Source: Glebionis coronaria (Eukaryota > Streptophyta > Magnoliopsida > Asterales > Asteraceae). From it: a stretch of DNA of 64,000 nt. How positions within the stretch are numbered: position 1 is the first letter of the stretch; each line of letters starts with the position of its first letter. Of this stretch, positions 23,047-34,544 are shown piece by piece. Location: assembly GCA_025667525.1 (NCBI GenBank), contig CM046876.1, positions 18,215,320 through 18,279,319 of the forward strand, given 5' to 3'. The position numbers were made by a program, and so were the translations under genes. The notes beneath the pieces are model-generated. The model ran no database searches. It was given only the letters and a program-made list of their open reading frames with translations, and was not told the DNA's origin.

Positions 23047-23474
23047 TTGATAACTGGCTTTTGCCAGGTAAAAAGATTCTTTGTCGTGTGTTTAATAGAA
23101 TTGATCCTGGTTAACTATGCGACTCAGTCGTTCTTTGGTGAAACAAATAGTTGTGTCGTTGTAGTAATTAAAAGGTGCAAGACTTAAATGAAAATGACGT
23201 TAAAGTAAATCTAAATCTAATTGAAAATAAATGGAAAGTATTTAAAAGCGTGACTAAAATTAAAAGGCACTAAAAGTAAATAACTCAAACTTAAATCTAT
23301 CTAAGGCAAACTTAAAATGCAACTAAAACTAAAACTTAAACTAAGGCAAGGCTAAAATAAATCTAAGGCAAATAAACTTAAAGTGCGACTAAGGAAAAAG
23401 ACGGGAAAAATAAAGCTTAAAAATTAAAAACAGAAAGTTAAACGCTGAAACTAAAAAGAACCTGAAAATAGCTC

Positions 23475-24000
23475 ATCCGGAATAATACCCTCATTCGGAA
23501 TAAACATTCATCCGGAATGTCACCTTCGTTCGGAATGTTCTTCTTTACTCGGAATATTAACCAAAGCCCTTGATCCGGAATAAATCCTTTATCCGGAATA
23601 TGTCACTTATCCGGAATAAAGTCTTGATTCGGAATAAAGCCTTGATCCGGAATATTGTGCTTGATCCGGAATGTTTGGTTGATCCGGAATATCTTCTTGA
23701 TCCGGAATGTTGAAGATTCCGGATGAAACTCCTTGATCTGGAATATCTTCCTTGATCTGGAATAAAGCTTTGATCCGGAATATCAAATATTCCGAATGAA
23801 CTACCTTTTCCACTGATCCGGAATATCCTCCTTGATCCGGAATGTTTCTTCACAAAACCTTGATCCGGAATGTTGAAGCTGATCCGGAATATCCACTTAA
23901 TCCGGAATATGTCACTTATTCCGGATGAACACCCTTGATTCGGAACAACTTTCAACACAACCTTGATCCGGAATGCACTGTTGATTCGGAATAAACCTGG
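23475..24000 (-). repeat. Motif array in LTR of B (ATTCCGGATCAAG)
   Basis: Roughly 30 copies of ATTCCGGAT, often extended to CAAGG, spaced 12-25 bases apart, about 450-975 nt downstream of the TATA box. The core TTCCGGAA is a partial palindrome. Two open frames crossing it only reflect the array. Confidence 0.85.
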
Positions 24001-24448
24001 GAATACAGTAACAGAACAAGCGAAGAACAAGGAACAAGAAAAAGCTACGAATCTAATCCAAACTAATCAAAATCAACCACAAGATTAAATCAAACTAAAC
24101 AAATAACATCTATTAATCATAAACAAACAATCTAAATCAATAAAACTAACAAAACTAAACAAAATAATCAAAACCCACTTTAATCAATAAAAACTCAAAA
24201 CATAAACATCAGCATAAACATAAAAATCAAAGATTAAAGAAAGGTAGATAGGAGATGAACAATAAAAATAAAGATTGACAAGAATTAAAAGGAAACTTAC
24301 TTGAAATTAAAGGTATTTAAGGTGCAAGACAAGTATTTAAATTTGACATGAAATTAAATGACAAGGTAATTAAATGTGCAAGGTAATTAAAATGGAAGAA
24401 ATAGCTTGTTAAGCTATCCAACAAAAGGAAAATGAATACACTAATGAC

Positions 24449-24456
24449 TATTTATA
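24449..24456 (-). promoter_or_regulatory. TATA box in LTR of element B
   Basis: The minus strand reads CCCCTATAAATAGTC. Its position corresponds to the TATA boxes of the C and D LTRs. Confidence 0.6.
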
Positions 24457-24931
24457 GGGGAGGATTAGGAGGTGCTTAGGAAGCTTCCTCCCCTCTTTCT
24501 TCTTTTCCTTAATTGCATGCTTTAGTCCTTGATCTTCTTAATCCTTTGTTAATCTTCTTAATACTTGGACTTTAAGGACTTTGTCTCGGGATTTCTTTGA
24601 ACTCGTCTTGTAATTCTTCAATAAATTAGACTTGAGTTCTTCGGCTTTTAGTAAACTTCTGTCTTTTGACTTTTTCTTCGATACATCTTCAGAATTAGTC
24701 TTGGACTTCCGTTCTTTTTGCACTCTCGACTTCTTGACTTCGTCTTTCGTCTTTTTCTTCGATAAAATCCCGTGAATGCTCGTGTTTTCTCCACTTTTCA
24801 CCTTTTCGTCCTAAATCACAACAAAAACACAAACCACGCATAATTCCGACATAAATGACATAAAATACACGTTTTGGCTCGGTTATTATTGTAATTAAGT
24901 GGTAAAAGGATGGGTGTTTACACACCTATCA

Positions 24932-25180
24932 GACATCAAGTTTTATATAACACAATGGATAATAACTAAGGTCAAAGTTGTAAACTAAAGACTTTAAAAG
25001 TTAACATTAGGCAATAATTTTGAGACGGAAGCAGTATTAGTTATTAGCAATAATCTGACCGTGAAAAGCTCGAGATCGGATTAGTAAAAAATTTAGTACT
25101 CAAGTAAAAAGTGATCAAATTGAATCGATAAATCGAACCAAACCAAGTAAAAAGTCGTACTCGAGATCTTACACGATCAC
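24932..25180. other. Low-copy flank with end of a Stowaway-like MITE
   Basis: This short unique stretch lies between B and C. About 24970-25035 carries GTCAAAGTTGTAAAC and ends ATTTTGAGACGGAAGCAGTA. That is close to the inverted terminal consensus I know for plant Stowaway elements (ATTTTGGGACGGAGGGAGTA) with a TA target. The other end is missing, so B seems to have inserted in or beside it. The last five bases, ATCAC, are the target duplication of C. Confidence 0.5.
25176..25180. repeat. Target-site duplication ATCAC (left of C)
   Basis: ATCAC here, at 33190-33194 (between C and D) and at 62561-62565 (right of D). It flanks both C and D. Confidence 0.85.
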
Positions 25181-25604
25181 TGATAGGTGTGAAAACGCCC
25201 ATCCTTTTACCACTTAATTACAATAATAACCAGGCCAAAACGTGTATTTTATGTCGTAAATGTCGGAATTATGCGTGGTTTGTGTTTTTGTTGTGATTTA
25301 GGACGAAAATGTGAAAAGGGGAGAAAACACGGGCTTTCACGGGCTTTTATCGAAGAAAAAGACAAAAGACGAAGTCGAAAGATCAAGAGTGCTAAAAGAA
25401 CGGAAGTCCAAGGCCAATTCTGAAGATTTATCGAAGAAAAAAGTCTAAAGACAGATGTTTAATAAAACCGAGGAACTCAAGTCTAATAAATGAAGAAATT
25501 ATAAGACGAGTTCAAATAATCCTGAGACAAAGTCGAAGAATTAAGAAGACGAAAGACGAGAAAGAAAGAAGAAAGAAGGAAGCAACACATGCTTCCCTTC
25601 TCCC

Positions 25605-25613
25605 TATATATAG
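25605..25613 (+). promoter_or_regulatory. TATA box in 5' LTR of element C
   Basis: CCCTATATATAGCC lies about 425 bp from the LTR start. The same string occurs at about 31493-31500 in the 3' LTR. Confidence 0.65.
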
Positions 25614-26339
25614 CCACCATCTCATTTCATTTGAACTTGTTAGCTAATGTGACAATTAGTCTTTCCACCATTATTCTTTACTTGCACAGTTTTAATTTCA
25701 TGTCATTTACTATCTTGTTCTTTAATTTCATGTCTTAAATTTCAAGCCTTTTAATTCCAAGTAAGTTAACTTTATTGTTGAATCCTTATTTACCTTTAAT
25801 CAAGCTTTTCTTTATTTTCTCATCCTACTTTTCTTGTTTTGATTTGATTTTGGTTCGGATTAAGGATTGATCTTGCTTAATCATATTGCTTCTTCGATTA
25901 AAAAGTTCACCTTTTTATTTCTATCTAAGTTTTTGTATGAGATAAGCTATAAGTTTGACAATCTTATTGGCTTATTTTGTATTTAGCTTATTTACTTTTT
26001 GGTTTTCTTAAAAAGTTTAGCCTTTCTAAAGTTTGTTTATTTCTTATTTTGAAAGTTTTCAAATTTATGCTTATTGATCTTTTAATGTTTGATTTTTATA
26101 GCTTAAAGTGTTTTAGTGCTTATTGTGTTAATTTTCTTATTTTTGATTAAGTGCTTTTTAGTTAGTTTTTATGAAAAGTTGTTTTTAAATATTTTTCATT
26201 ATTTAGTATTTTTAAAAGTTTTTAAATTTTGGTCTATTAGCTTTTTCTTAAATTTGATTTGGTTAAATTTTTAGATAAGTGCTTATTTGGTATTTACTTA
26301 TTTGCTTATTGTATGCCATCGTAATGCTTAAGGGTTTTA

Positions 26340-26725
26340 CCAGTACGATCCAGTAAGTGTGATCGCATAAACCCCGAGGGTTTCTACTTGCGATCCATTA
26401 CTGCGATCCTTAGTACCATCGTCACCACGATCACACTCCATAATCCTCAGCACGATCACTTGTTGCGATCGTGGGTGCGATCCGTGGGTGCGATCCGGGG
26501 CTACGATCCTTGTTACGATCCTTGGTACGATCCTTGGCTACGATGCATGATGCATAGTGCGATGGAAGTGACCAGCTAGCCTGCTAGCTTAGCATGAGTA
26601 CGATGGAAAAGTGCGATGGAAGTGAGCAGCTAGCCTGCTTAGCTTAGTATGAGTACGGTGGAAAAGTGCGACGGAAGTGAGCAGCTAGCTTGCTAGCTTC
26701 CAGCAGCTAGCCTGCTAGCTTGTTT
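26340..26725 (+). repeat. CGATCC array and GCTAGC tandem repeats, 5' LTR of C
   Basis: About 15 copies of (T/G)(G/A)CGATCC or CACGATCAC lie within 26340-26560. Three imperfect ~65-bp tandem repeats follow, built from GAGTACGATGGAAAAGTGCG and AGCAGCTAGCCTGCTAGCTT; the latter contains the self-complementary GCTAGC twice. It lies 730-1,120 nt after the TATA box and is repeated at about 32230-32630 in the 3' LTR. Confidence 0.8.
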
Positions 26726-27281
26726 ATTTAATAGTATTGTTCCGTAATTGTTTAGTTTTGTCTGAAAGTTTTTCCGATTTTATTTCTGAAAGTTACGTAT
26801 TTTTAGTTGAATTTTTCGTCGATTTTTAATATTAATATTTTTTCGTAAAGTTCAAGTTTTATCTTTTATTTAGTACCCGCTTTAGGTTTTCCCTCGTTTA
26901 GCTTTAAAGTACCATTTTAGTTTTATTCTCTCCTTTTTCGTTTAGTAAACTTTATTTTCGAGTCGATAGTTGATTTCGTCCTTTAGTTTTATTTTTATTA
27001 ATTGTTTCGCTTTAAATTTCGTTTTATTATTTCGTCTTAATATCGTTTTAATATCATTTTAATTTTTAGTTTTTAATATTCACCTTGTTTTAGTTTTATT
27101 ATTTGTACTTGTCTTTAGTTTGTTTTTTAAATACTTTTCGCATTTACTTTTTAATTAGTTGTAGATAATCAACTTCCCTTTTTCTTAACCAAAAACAATT
27201 GAGTCGCACATTGAACCGGAAATCAATTCGTTAAGACACCGAGAAAACGAACTTTTTAAACTAGCAAAATCTCAATTTCAA

Positions 27282-27300
27282 ATGGCGCCGCTGCCGGCTC
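27282..27300 (+). other. Primer-binding site of element C
   Basis: ATGGCGCCGCTGCCGGCTC lies one base after the LTR. Same class as in B and D. Confidence 0.85.
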
Positions 27301-27474
27301 TTTTCGTGAAGATTAACGGTTTTTTGTGAGAGACGCGTTGGCTTTTGGGATCCGTTCACTCGTGAACGTTATTTTTCGTGTCAAAAATCCAAAAACATTT
27401 GAAAAATCATAAAAATCATTTCTTTTTCAAAGTTTTGCACCAAAAATATTCTTCTTGCTTATCTATTTTTCTTC
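27301..27474 (+). other. Leader of element C with palindrome
   Basis: 174 nt of untranslated leader. The first 80 nt match B and D. GTTCACTCGTGAAC at 27354-27367 is a 6-bp inverted repeat with a 2-base centre, also present in D. Such a palindrome near the PBS could serve as an RNA dimerisation site (inference). Confidence 0.6.
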
Positions 27475-29000
27475 ATGGATTCGTCTTGCGTACGGTGTGG
27501 GAGACCATGACATGGTTTTCAAACATGTCAATGGTATACTTGTGAGCGGTGCGGTTCTAATATCGACGATACACAATTTGGATTTTGTCCATCTTGTAAT
27601 TCAACAAATTCGTACTTCTCCTCTTACAATACTTTCTCACCCTCTCCCGTCTATGACGATCCTTATCCTCAAAATGCACCGGATTTTTCTCCATCCCCGT
27701 GGTGCTATATTTGTGGGGGTCCTCACGAAAGTTTTCACTGTCCAACGGGGGATCAAAATTACTATAATTATACCCCTTCCAGTTTTGACCAACCCCTGCA
27801 ATACCCAATTGATCATCAGCCTCGTTACGGGATGAGTTACCAAGAACCAATTGACGATCTTGCTACAGTTGTTCAAGAACAAACGAAAGAGATTTTACAC
27901 ACGCTGCAAACTTATATGGAGTCATTTTTAAAGCAGCGAGATCAGACGAGTACTCATATCCCTGAGCTTATTATTGGCCCTTTAGGTAATGAGGCGAGCG
28001 ATGACGATATTGAGGTTATTTTCGACGAGGAGGAATTTCTAAAGCAACGTAAGACTTCTCCCATTCCTCCTTTGTCTATTGCTATCACACCCGAGAAGCC
28101 CGTTGGCTCTCTCATAATGAAGGATGAGCATCTTGACATTATTTCGACAACGGAATCGGACAAATTCCTAAAGTCCAGTGTCGAGGAACTTGTCGTCATC
28201 CCAAGTGGGCCCGCGGGTGTTCCTGAAAATTTGTGTGATGTACCGACTTTTGCGGAGCTTACGGACGAGTTTGCTTCGCTAGTCAATGATCACATACTCA
28301 CAAATCCACAAGCGCTAATTGATTCTCCCAACAAGAGTTCAACATGTGGTGAGTATGATGATTTCGTCTTCGAGCCCGAGATTGAGGAAATTATCGACCG
28401 AGAGCTAGCTCTTTTACCTCCACTTCCACCTACGAGTGAGGACGATTTTTCCAATATCGAGGCCGAACTTGATGAGTTGGAACGTCTTAATTTTCATAAT
28501 AATGACGAACCAACTCACATGCCCAAACATCCAATTCTTGAGGAGTTACCTAATCAACACTCCTCTAATGAGAATTACGTTTACCACATTCGTGAGGATT
28601 TAACTTATCAAGAATCCCCACTAATGAATGATGGTTTCGTACTTGATCGTGATCTTTTCAAACGAGTTTCTACAGTCCTTATCTACAATGAAATCGAAAA
28701 GATTATCGTTCATGAGGATGAATGCTTTGACCCGGGAGGTGACATGGACCATTCTATGATTGATAACTTTTCGGCTTTGCCAATTGGTCAACATCCATTG
28801 TCTTTCGAGGATGACAGTGTGATTCCTTTACCCACCCACCTCCCGTCAATCTGGACTTCACTTGCTTTTCTTATATTGAGCAGACTTTCCTACCATTCAC
28901 TACTTATCCTCCTGCCTCTCCTTTATTAATGTCCTCCGGGCACGAGGACAAGGTCTTTGATCCCGGTATTACATTTGAGGCTTCCCCATGGACCATTTAA
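27475..29000 (+). pseudogene. Zinc-knuckle/acidic protein of unknown function, element C
   Basis: The ATG at 27475 starts a frame resembling the element D protein. The N-terminus has paired Cys motifs (CVRCG, CERCG, CPSC) that look like treble-clef or ribbon zinc sites. A knuckle CYICGGPHESFHC follows, with CX2CX3HX4C spacing as in Athila/Tat gag nucleocapsid. About 300 residues rich in Asp, Glu, Pro and Ser come next, and then an ECFDPGGDMD motif. The frame is broken by TGA at codon 12 (27508-27510). A -1 frame change near 28840 leads to the tail TFLPF ... VFDPGI that ends at 28998-29000. No capsid or enzyme domain is present. I know similar proteins only as unannotated models in Asteraceae. 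An RNA-binding accessory role is a guess. Confidence 0.7.
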
Positions 29001-31060
29001 TTCGGGGACGAGTCAGGCTCGCGACTCGGTTAACAAAAACAAGCGCTTCTCGGGAGGCAACCCGATTATCTATCTATCTTTATCTGTTTTTATAATAAGT
29101 GTAGGGGGAGACCCTTGTATGTGTTTGTTGTCTTCTTTCTTATCATGTGCAGGGATTCGAGCTTTCAAAGATCCATTCTTGATGACTTTTGACGACCCGT
29201 GATTCCGTGTTCCTGTCTTCCCGGTTCTATCCTAAATTCTTTTGATTCTCTATTTTATATTCTTCAATATTAAAATAGGAATCACTTTAGTTGTCTTCTC
29301 CTTAGCAATATTTAAACAACGTGCACAATGTCCTAAGTGTAGGGGAGTTTACTCCCACATGCTTAAACATTGAGGACAATGTTTATATCAAGTGTAGGGG
29401 GACTTCTATCGAAGTTAAGTGGCCTTTTCCTTGTATTTGTCCTCATTTTAACCGGAAAATTGATTTTTCGACATTTTTCAAAAATTTTAATCTATTTTGG
29501 CCTAGTTGTATAGTTGTATTTTCCTTTGTTATGGTTATTTTCTTTCCTCGCTAAAATAAAGTTTAATAAAGTGGTTTTAAAAATTTTCAAAGTCGTGAAT
29601 ATTTTGACTCAACCCGAGTTTACTTATCTAAGTTTACTCTAGCTAGTATCCTTAACGTGTTTAAGTCAAGTTTTGCTAGGCTTTTATTTAGGGAGCTTTA
29701 AAACGCGAAAGTCTTAACTCTTACGGGTTAAGAACAAGCACTTTTCGCAAGTTCCTATAATTGATCCTAGAGAGTCGTTTATCAAGGGAACTTTAAAATG
29801 CGATTTCTAAACTTGGAAAAGTCTAAGAATTTGCAAGATCCTATAGATGACTCGAAAACCCAAAACTTTGATTTAATTGGCTAAGCATCCACGAGTCTCA
29901 TTCCTTGAGATTTTAAATTGTGGAGAACGAGAGATGATAGAGTCAATTATAAGTTTGGTATTCTTTCGTGAATTTATGTGAGTTGATTATAAGCCTATTC
30001 TCCCATCGCTTGCTAATAAATTTATCTGCAATAAATAAGGTTGTACGATTTGAAAAGTTACTTAGCTTCTAGCCCAAGATCGTTTAAAAGTTGCTTGGTA
30101 TTAATTATAGTTCATAGCCAAGGCATAACTTATTGAAGCGGGATGCAAAGATTGGCGAGTCCGAAAAGGCCCTAACAAGGCATGAGGTCTACATTTTGTT
30201 GCTAAAGATCCAAAAGTGATGTGAAGAATCATTTATCGAAAATCAATATGAAGGATCGAGACACACGACGAAAAGCAAAAACTCCCCAAAAGATCATGGA
30301 GAAGTCTATCCAAAAAGGCCATAACAAGGTATGAGGATAAATAGATCCAAGTCCTAAAAGGAGGCAGATCGTTGTACATCAAAGTCCAAAATAAAGATTG
30401 GAGAAAAATGAAGAAGTCGTGGTCCAAGTATGAAGAATCTCTCAAAACTTCATGTGAAGAAATTCTTATTATGAAGAGAAGACCATACTTTCAAGAACGT
30501 CTCTCAAGATTTGAAGTATGAAGTCGCTGCCAAATATCGGTCCGAGAAAGGTCTCAAATCGTGAAGCAAGTTATGCCAAGATATGAACTTTATGAGGTCC
30601 CGAGAAGCTGTTTTAAAAGATTTTGTCCTTTAGCTAACTATTGATTAAATCATCCTACTTTATTTTCAGCCTAAATAACTATCGAAATAAGTCAACAATG
30701 CATCCTCGTGATCATTCATGACAAAATTAAAATATAAGAGATACACCTAGGAATAAGGGAGTCTAAGTGAATAATTGGGCCACATGAGTTCGTGTTAGTT
30801 TGCTAACTTATAATAACAATGATCTCGTTTTTAAGCTTGGTATGGGGAACGTGAAACTTGAGGATGATAATTATTCATGACATTCCAAAACCCAAGGTAA
30901 GTTTTTGTTCTTTTTACTTGTTTTCTTCTTTTGAATATTTTATAATTTTCTATCTTTTTAATAAAGGCCAAATGTGGATTGATTTTGATGGAAAATGTAA
31001 AACTTTCTTTGTAACTAATGCATTGCATGAGGACATTGCAATGGTCAAGTGTAGGGGATT
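29001..31060 (+). other. 3' non-coding region of element C with two hairpin/PPT modules
   Basis: Module 1 (about 29331-29402) has AAGTGTAGGGGAG, a hairpin at 29364-29385 (9-bp stem TAAACATTG, loop AGGA), then AAGTGTAGGGGG. Module 2 (about 31020-31060) has CATTGC...GCAATG around TGAGGACA, then AAGTGTAGGGGATT touching the 3' LTR: the functional PPT. Another AAGTGTAGGGGGAG lies near 29098. The 1.6 kb between modules has no credible gene. A 77-codon frame at 29321-29554 overlaps module 1 and is alike in D, but close relatedness alone explains that. Confidence 0.7.
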
Positions 31061-33189
31061 TGATAGGTGTGAAAACACCCATCCTTTTACCACTTAATTA
31101 CAATAATAACCAGGCCAAAACGTGTATTTTATGTCGTAAATGTCGAAATTATGCGTGGTTTGTGTTTTTGTTGTGATTTAGGACGAAAATGTGAAAAGGG
31201 GAAAAAACACGGGCTTTCACGGGCTTTTATCGAAGAAAAAGACAAAAGACGAAGTCGAAAGATCAAGAGTGCTAAAAGAACGGAAGTACAAGGCCAATTC
31301 TGAAGATTTATCGAAGAAAAAGTCTAAAGACGGAAGTTTAATAAAACCGAGGAACTCAAGTCTAATAAATGAAGAAATTATAAGACGAGTTCAAATAATC
31401 CTGAGACAAAGTCGAAAAAGTCGAAGAATTAAGAAGACGAAAGACGAGAAAGAAAGAAGAAAGAAGGAAGCAACACATGCTTCCCTTCTCCCTATATATA
31501 GCCACCATCTCATTTCATTTGAACTTGTTAGCTAATGTGACAATTAGTCTTTCCACCATTTTTCTTTACTTGCACAATTTTAATTTCATGTCATTTACTA
31601 TCTTGTTCTTTAATTTCATGTCTTAAATTTCAAGCCTTTAATTCCAAGTAAGTTAACTTTATTGTTGAATCCTTATTTACCTTTAATCAAGCTTTTCTTT
31701 ATCTTTCTCATCCGACTTTTCTTGTTTTGATTTGATTTTGGTTCGGATTAAGGATTGATCTTGCTTAATCATATTGCTTATTCGATTAAAAAGTTCACCT
31801 TTTTATTTCTATCTAAGTTTTTGTATGAGATTAGCTATAAGTTTGACAATCTTATTGGCTTATTTTGTATTTAGCTTATTTACTTTTTAGTTTTCTTAAA
31901 AAGTTTAGCCTTTTTAAAGTTTGTTTATTTCTTATTTTGAAAGTTTTCAAATTTATGCTTATTAATCTTTTAATGTTTGATTTTTATAGCTTAAAGTGTT
32001 TTAGTGCTTATTGTGTTAATTTTCTTATTTTTGATTAAGTGCTTTTTAGTTAATTTTTATGAAAAGTTGTTTTTAAATATTTTTTATTATTTAGTATTTT
32101 TAAAAGTTTTTAAATTTTGGTCTATTAGCTTTTTCTTAAATTTGATTTGGTTAAATTTTTAGATAAGTGCTTATTTGGTATTTACTTATTTGCTTATTGT
32201 ATGCCATCGTAATGCTTAAGGGTTTTACCAGTACGATCCAGTAAGTGTGATCGCATAAACCCCGAGGGTTTCTACTTGCGATCCATTACTGCAATCCTTA
32301 GTACGATCGTCACCACGATCACACTCCATAATCCTCACCACGATCACTTATTGCGATCGTGGGTGCGATCCGTGGGTGCGATCCGTGGCTACGATCCTTG
32401 TTACGATCCTAGGTACGATCCTTGGCTACGATGCATGAGTACGATGCATGAGTACGATGCATAGTGCGATGGAAGTGACCAGCTAGCCTGCTAGCTTAGC
32501 ATGAGTACGATGGAAAAGTGCGATGGAAGTGAGCAGCTAGCCTGCTAGCTTAGTATGAGTACGGTGGAAAAGTGCGTTGGAAATGAGCAGCTAGCTTGCT
32601 AGCTTCCAGCAGCTAGCCTGCTAGCTTGTTTATTTAATAGTATTGTTCCGTAATTGTTTAGTTTTGTCTGAAAGTTGTTCCGATTTTATTTCTGAAAGTT
32701 ACGTATTTTTAGTTGAATTTTTCGTCGGATTTTAGTATTAATATTTTTTCGTAAAGTTCAAGTTTTATCTTTTATTTAGTACCCGCTTTAGGTTTTCCCT
32801 CGTTTAGCTTTAAAGTACCATTTCAGTTTTATATTCTCTCCTTTTTCGTTTAGTAAACTTTATTTTCGAGTCAATAGTTGATTTCGTCCTTTAGTTTTAT
32901 TTTTATTAATTGTTTCGCTTTAAATTTCGTTTTATTATTTCGTTTTAATATTCGTTTTAATATCATTTTAATTTTTAGTTTTTAATATTCACCTTGTTTT
33001 AGTTTTATTATTTGTACTTGTCTTTAGTTTGTTTTTTAAATACTTTTCGCATTTACTTTTTAATTAGTTGTAGATAATCAACTTCCCTTTTTCTTAACCA
33101 AAAAAAATTGAGTCGCACATTGAACCGGAAATCAATTCGTTAAGACACCGAGAAAACGTACTTTTTAAACTAGCAAAATCTCAATTTCA
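31061..33189 (+). repeat. 3' LTR of element C
   Basis: It starts TGATAGGTGTG after the PPT and ends CTCAATTTCA, followed by the ATCAC duplication. Compared with the 5' LTR it has small indels, such as an extra GATGCATGAGTAC unit around 32440 and a short duplication near 31415. Confidence 0.9.
31191..31535 (+). other. Lys-rich open frame in U3 of C, B and D LTRs (doubtful coding)
   Basis: An ATG-initiated frame of 114 codons, rich in Lys, Ser and Glu (SKKKTKDEV, KKKSKDGS), lies upstream of the TATA box. Related frames of about 87-89 codons occur in B (24538-24801) and both D LTRs (34616-34885, 62160-62429). It is broken by one extra A in the C 5' LTR. The strand is purine-rich, which favours chance open frames. 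It could only be read from the 3' end of a genomic RNA. Confidence 0.25.
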
Positions 33190-33194
33190 ATCAC
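33190..33194. repeat. Target-site duplication ATCAC between C and D
   Basis: These five bases serve at once as the right duplication of C and the left duplication of D. Confidence 0.85.
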
Positions 33195-33535
33195 TAATAC
33201 AAGAGATTTTACTAGGTTGAAAAGTTCGTTTTCTCGGTGTCTTAACGAATTGATTTCCGGTTAAATGTGTGACTCAGTCGTTTTTGGTAAAAATAATATT
33301 TTTGGTTGTTGTAAAATAGATTGCAAAACGTTAAAGTAAATGACGATAATTTTAATAATAAAACTAACTAAAAGATAATTGTGCCATAATTGAAAGTTCT
33401 TAAAAGTAAATTAATTAGATGACGAAAATTAAAGCTTGACGAAAAATTAATTTGACAAAGTAATAAAAATGAAAACTTAAAATAATTCAAACTTAAAAAT
33501 AAAACTAAGACAAGAAATTAAATAAAACCAATTCC

Positions 33536-33968
33536 ATCGGAATATAACTATTGGAATCCGATCGGAATACCGATCGGAATGTATCCCGTCGGAATGCTGT
33601 CACCATATCCATCGGAATACCTATCGAAAAGTGTACCCATCGGAATATACAAAGAAAATCTGTCGGAATACTGAAAAGAAAAACCATCGGAATGTGTAAA
33701 GACAAAAGCTATCGGAATGTTTAAGAAAAAGAAACCATCGTAATATACTAAAACTGAAACCATCGGAATACATGAAAAGAAAAATCCATCGGAATGTTGC
33801 AATAGAAAATTAGGCAGCACTTCGTTTCAATACAACCTTAAAATCCGTCGGAATATGCGATCGCAATGAGCGATCGCAATCCCAGATCAGAATAAGGGGG
33901 ATGATACAAGTGATCGCAATTTAGAACTACAAATGGTTATTGCGATACAAACTACCCGTCGCAATGTG
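33536..33968 (-). repeat. Motif array in 3' LTR of D (ATTCCGAT and TTGCGATCG)
   Basis: About 17 copies, on the plus strand CATCGGAATA and GATCGCAAT, 15-25 bases apart. They lie 575-1,010 nt downstream of the TATA box in element sense. Repeated at 61080-61508. Confidence 0.8.
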
Positions 33969-34544
33969 TGAAAACCCTCATTTTCCGATGGAAATGGATT
34001 TTGCAATAAGCACAAGTTTAATAAGCTATGACTAATAAGCATGAACCGAAACTAGATAAACAAGAATAAGTTGAACGAAGTAAGCACAAAATTAAAAACC
34101 TTTCAAAACATAAAAAACGAAACTTAATTAAAATTAACTTTAAAAGAGTAAAACTTTTAAGAAAGCTTTGAAAACAATTAAGCCAAATACCAAATAAGCA
34201 CATAAGATTGTCAAACTTATGGCTTATTTCGTATGAAAACTTAAAGGGAAAAGAAAAGACGAAGCTTTTAATCAAATAAGCAAAGAGATTAAACAATTTC
34301 TTGCTTAAGCAGAATTTACAACAAATCGAAATCAAGAGAAAAGTAGAAGGAGAAAGTTAAAGCAACAAAATTAAAGGTAAATAAAGATTAAAGCAACAAA
34401 ATTAAGAACACTTACTTGGAATTAAAATGAATTAAAGTGCAAGACAAGTATTTAAAATGACATGAATTTAAGGTGCAAGAATGAAAATGGAAGAACTAGA
34501 TTGTCAAACTAGCCAACAAGAACTAATGAAATGAAATCCTAATC

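Larger units (their letters stand above)
21916..24931 (-). mobile_element. Element B: Ty3/gypsy retrotransposon, 5' part only
   Basis: In minus orientation: 5' LTR (23048-24931), PBS, leader and the first 295 codons of gag, cut at 21916 by element A. The rest of B should lie to the left of A, outside the window. LTR start (TGATAGGTGTGT), PBS and leader are those of C and D, but B has a real gag gene. The flank at 24932 begins gacat. Confidence 0.85.
23048..24931 (-). repeat. 5' LTR of element B
   Basis: 1,884 bp, TG...CA (TGATAACTGG at 23048, ...CACCTATCA at 24931). The distal part (U3) closely matches the C and D LTRs; the PBS-proximal part differs. It contains a TATA box at 24449-24456 and a dense CCGGAAT array. 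Confidence 0.85.
25181..27280 (+). repeat. 5' LTR of element C
   Basis: It starts TGATAGGTGTG and ends CTCAATTTCA before the PBS. It contains TATATATAG at 25605-25613, a CGATCC array (26340-26560) and GCTAGC-rich tandem repeats (26571-26725). Confidence 0.9.
25181..33189 (+). mobile_element. Element C: non-autonomous Ty3-type LTR element with zinc/acidic ORF
   Basis: It is complete: 5' LTR 25181-27280, PBS, leader, one broken ORF, duplicated hairpin/PPT modules, 3' LTR 31061-33189, flanked by ATCAC. It has no gag capsid domain, protease, RT or integrase. LTR ends, PBS and leader match element B, which encodes gag, so mobilisation in trans by B-type elements is plausible. The two LTRs differ by a few substitutions and small indels (2,100 and 2,129 bp). 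Confidence 0.88.

Noticed and set aside
23475..24000. Regularly spaced repeats resembling a CRISPR array
   Set aside because: Repeat units are 8-13 bp, degenerate, with irregular short spacers, inside a plant LTR; no cas genes and a eukaryotic context.
23557..24030. 157-codon frame with FRI and IPDQ repeats in the B LTR
   Set aside because: It is only the translation of the ATTCCGGAT array; lies in an LTR leader and has no counterpart in related LTRs.
33505..33820. Sense frames of 66-90 codons in the D LTRs (also 61049-61364)
   Set aside because: Product of the ATTCCGAT array with DGF-type peptide repeats; no promoter relation that would favour translation.
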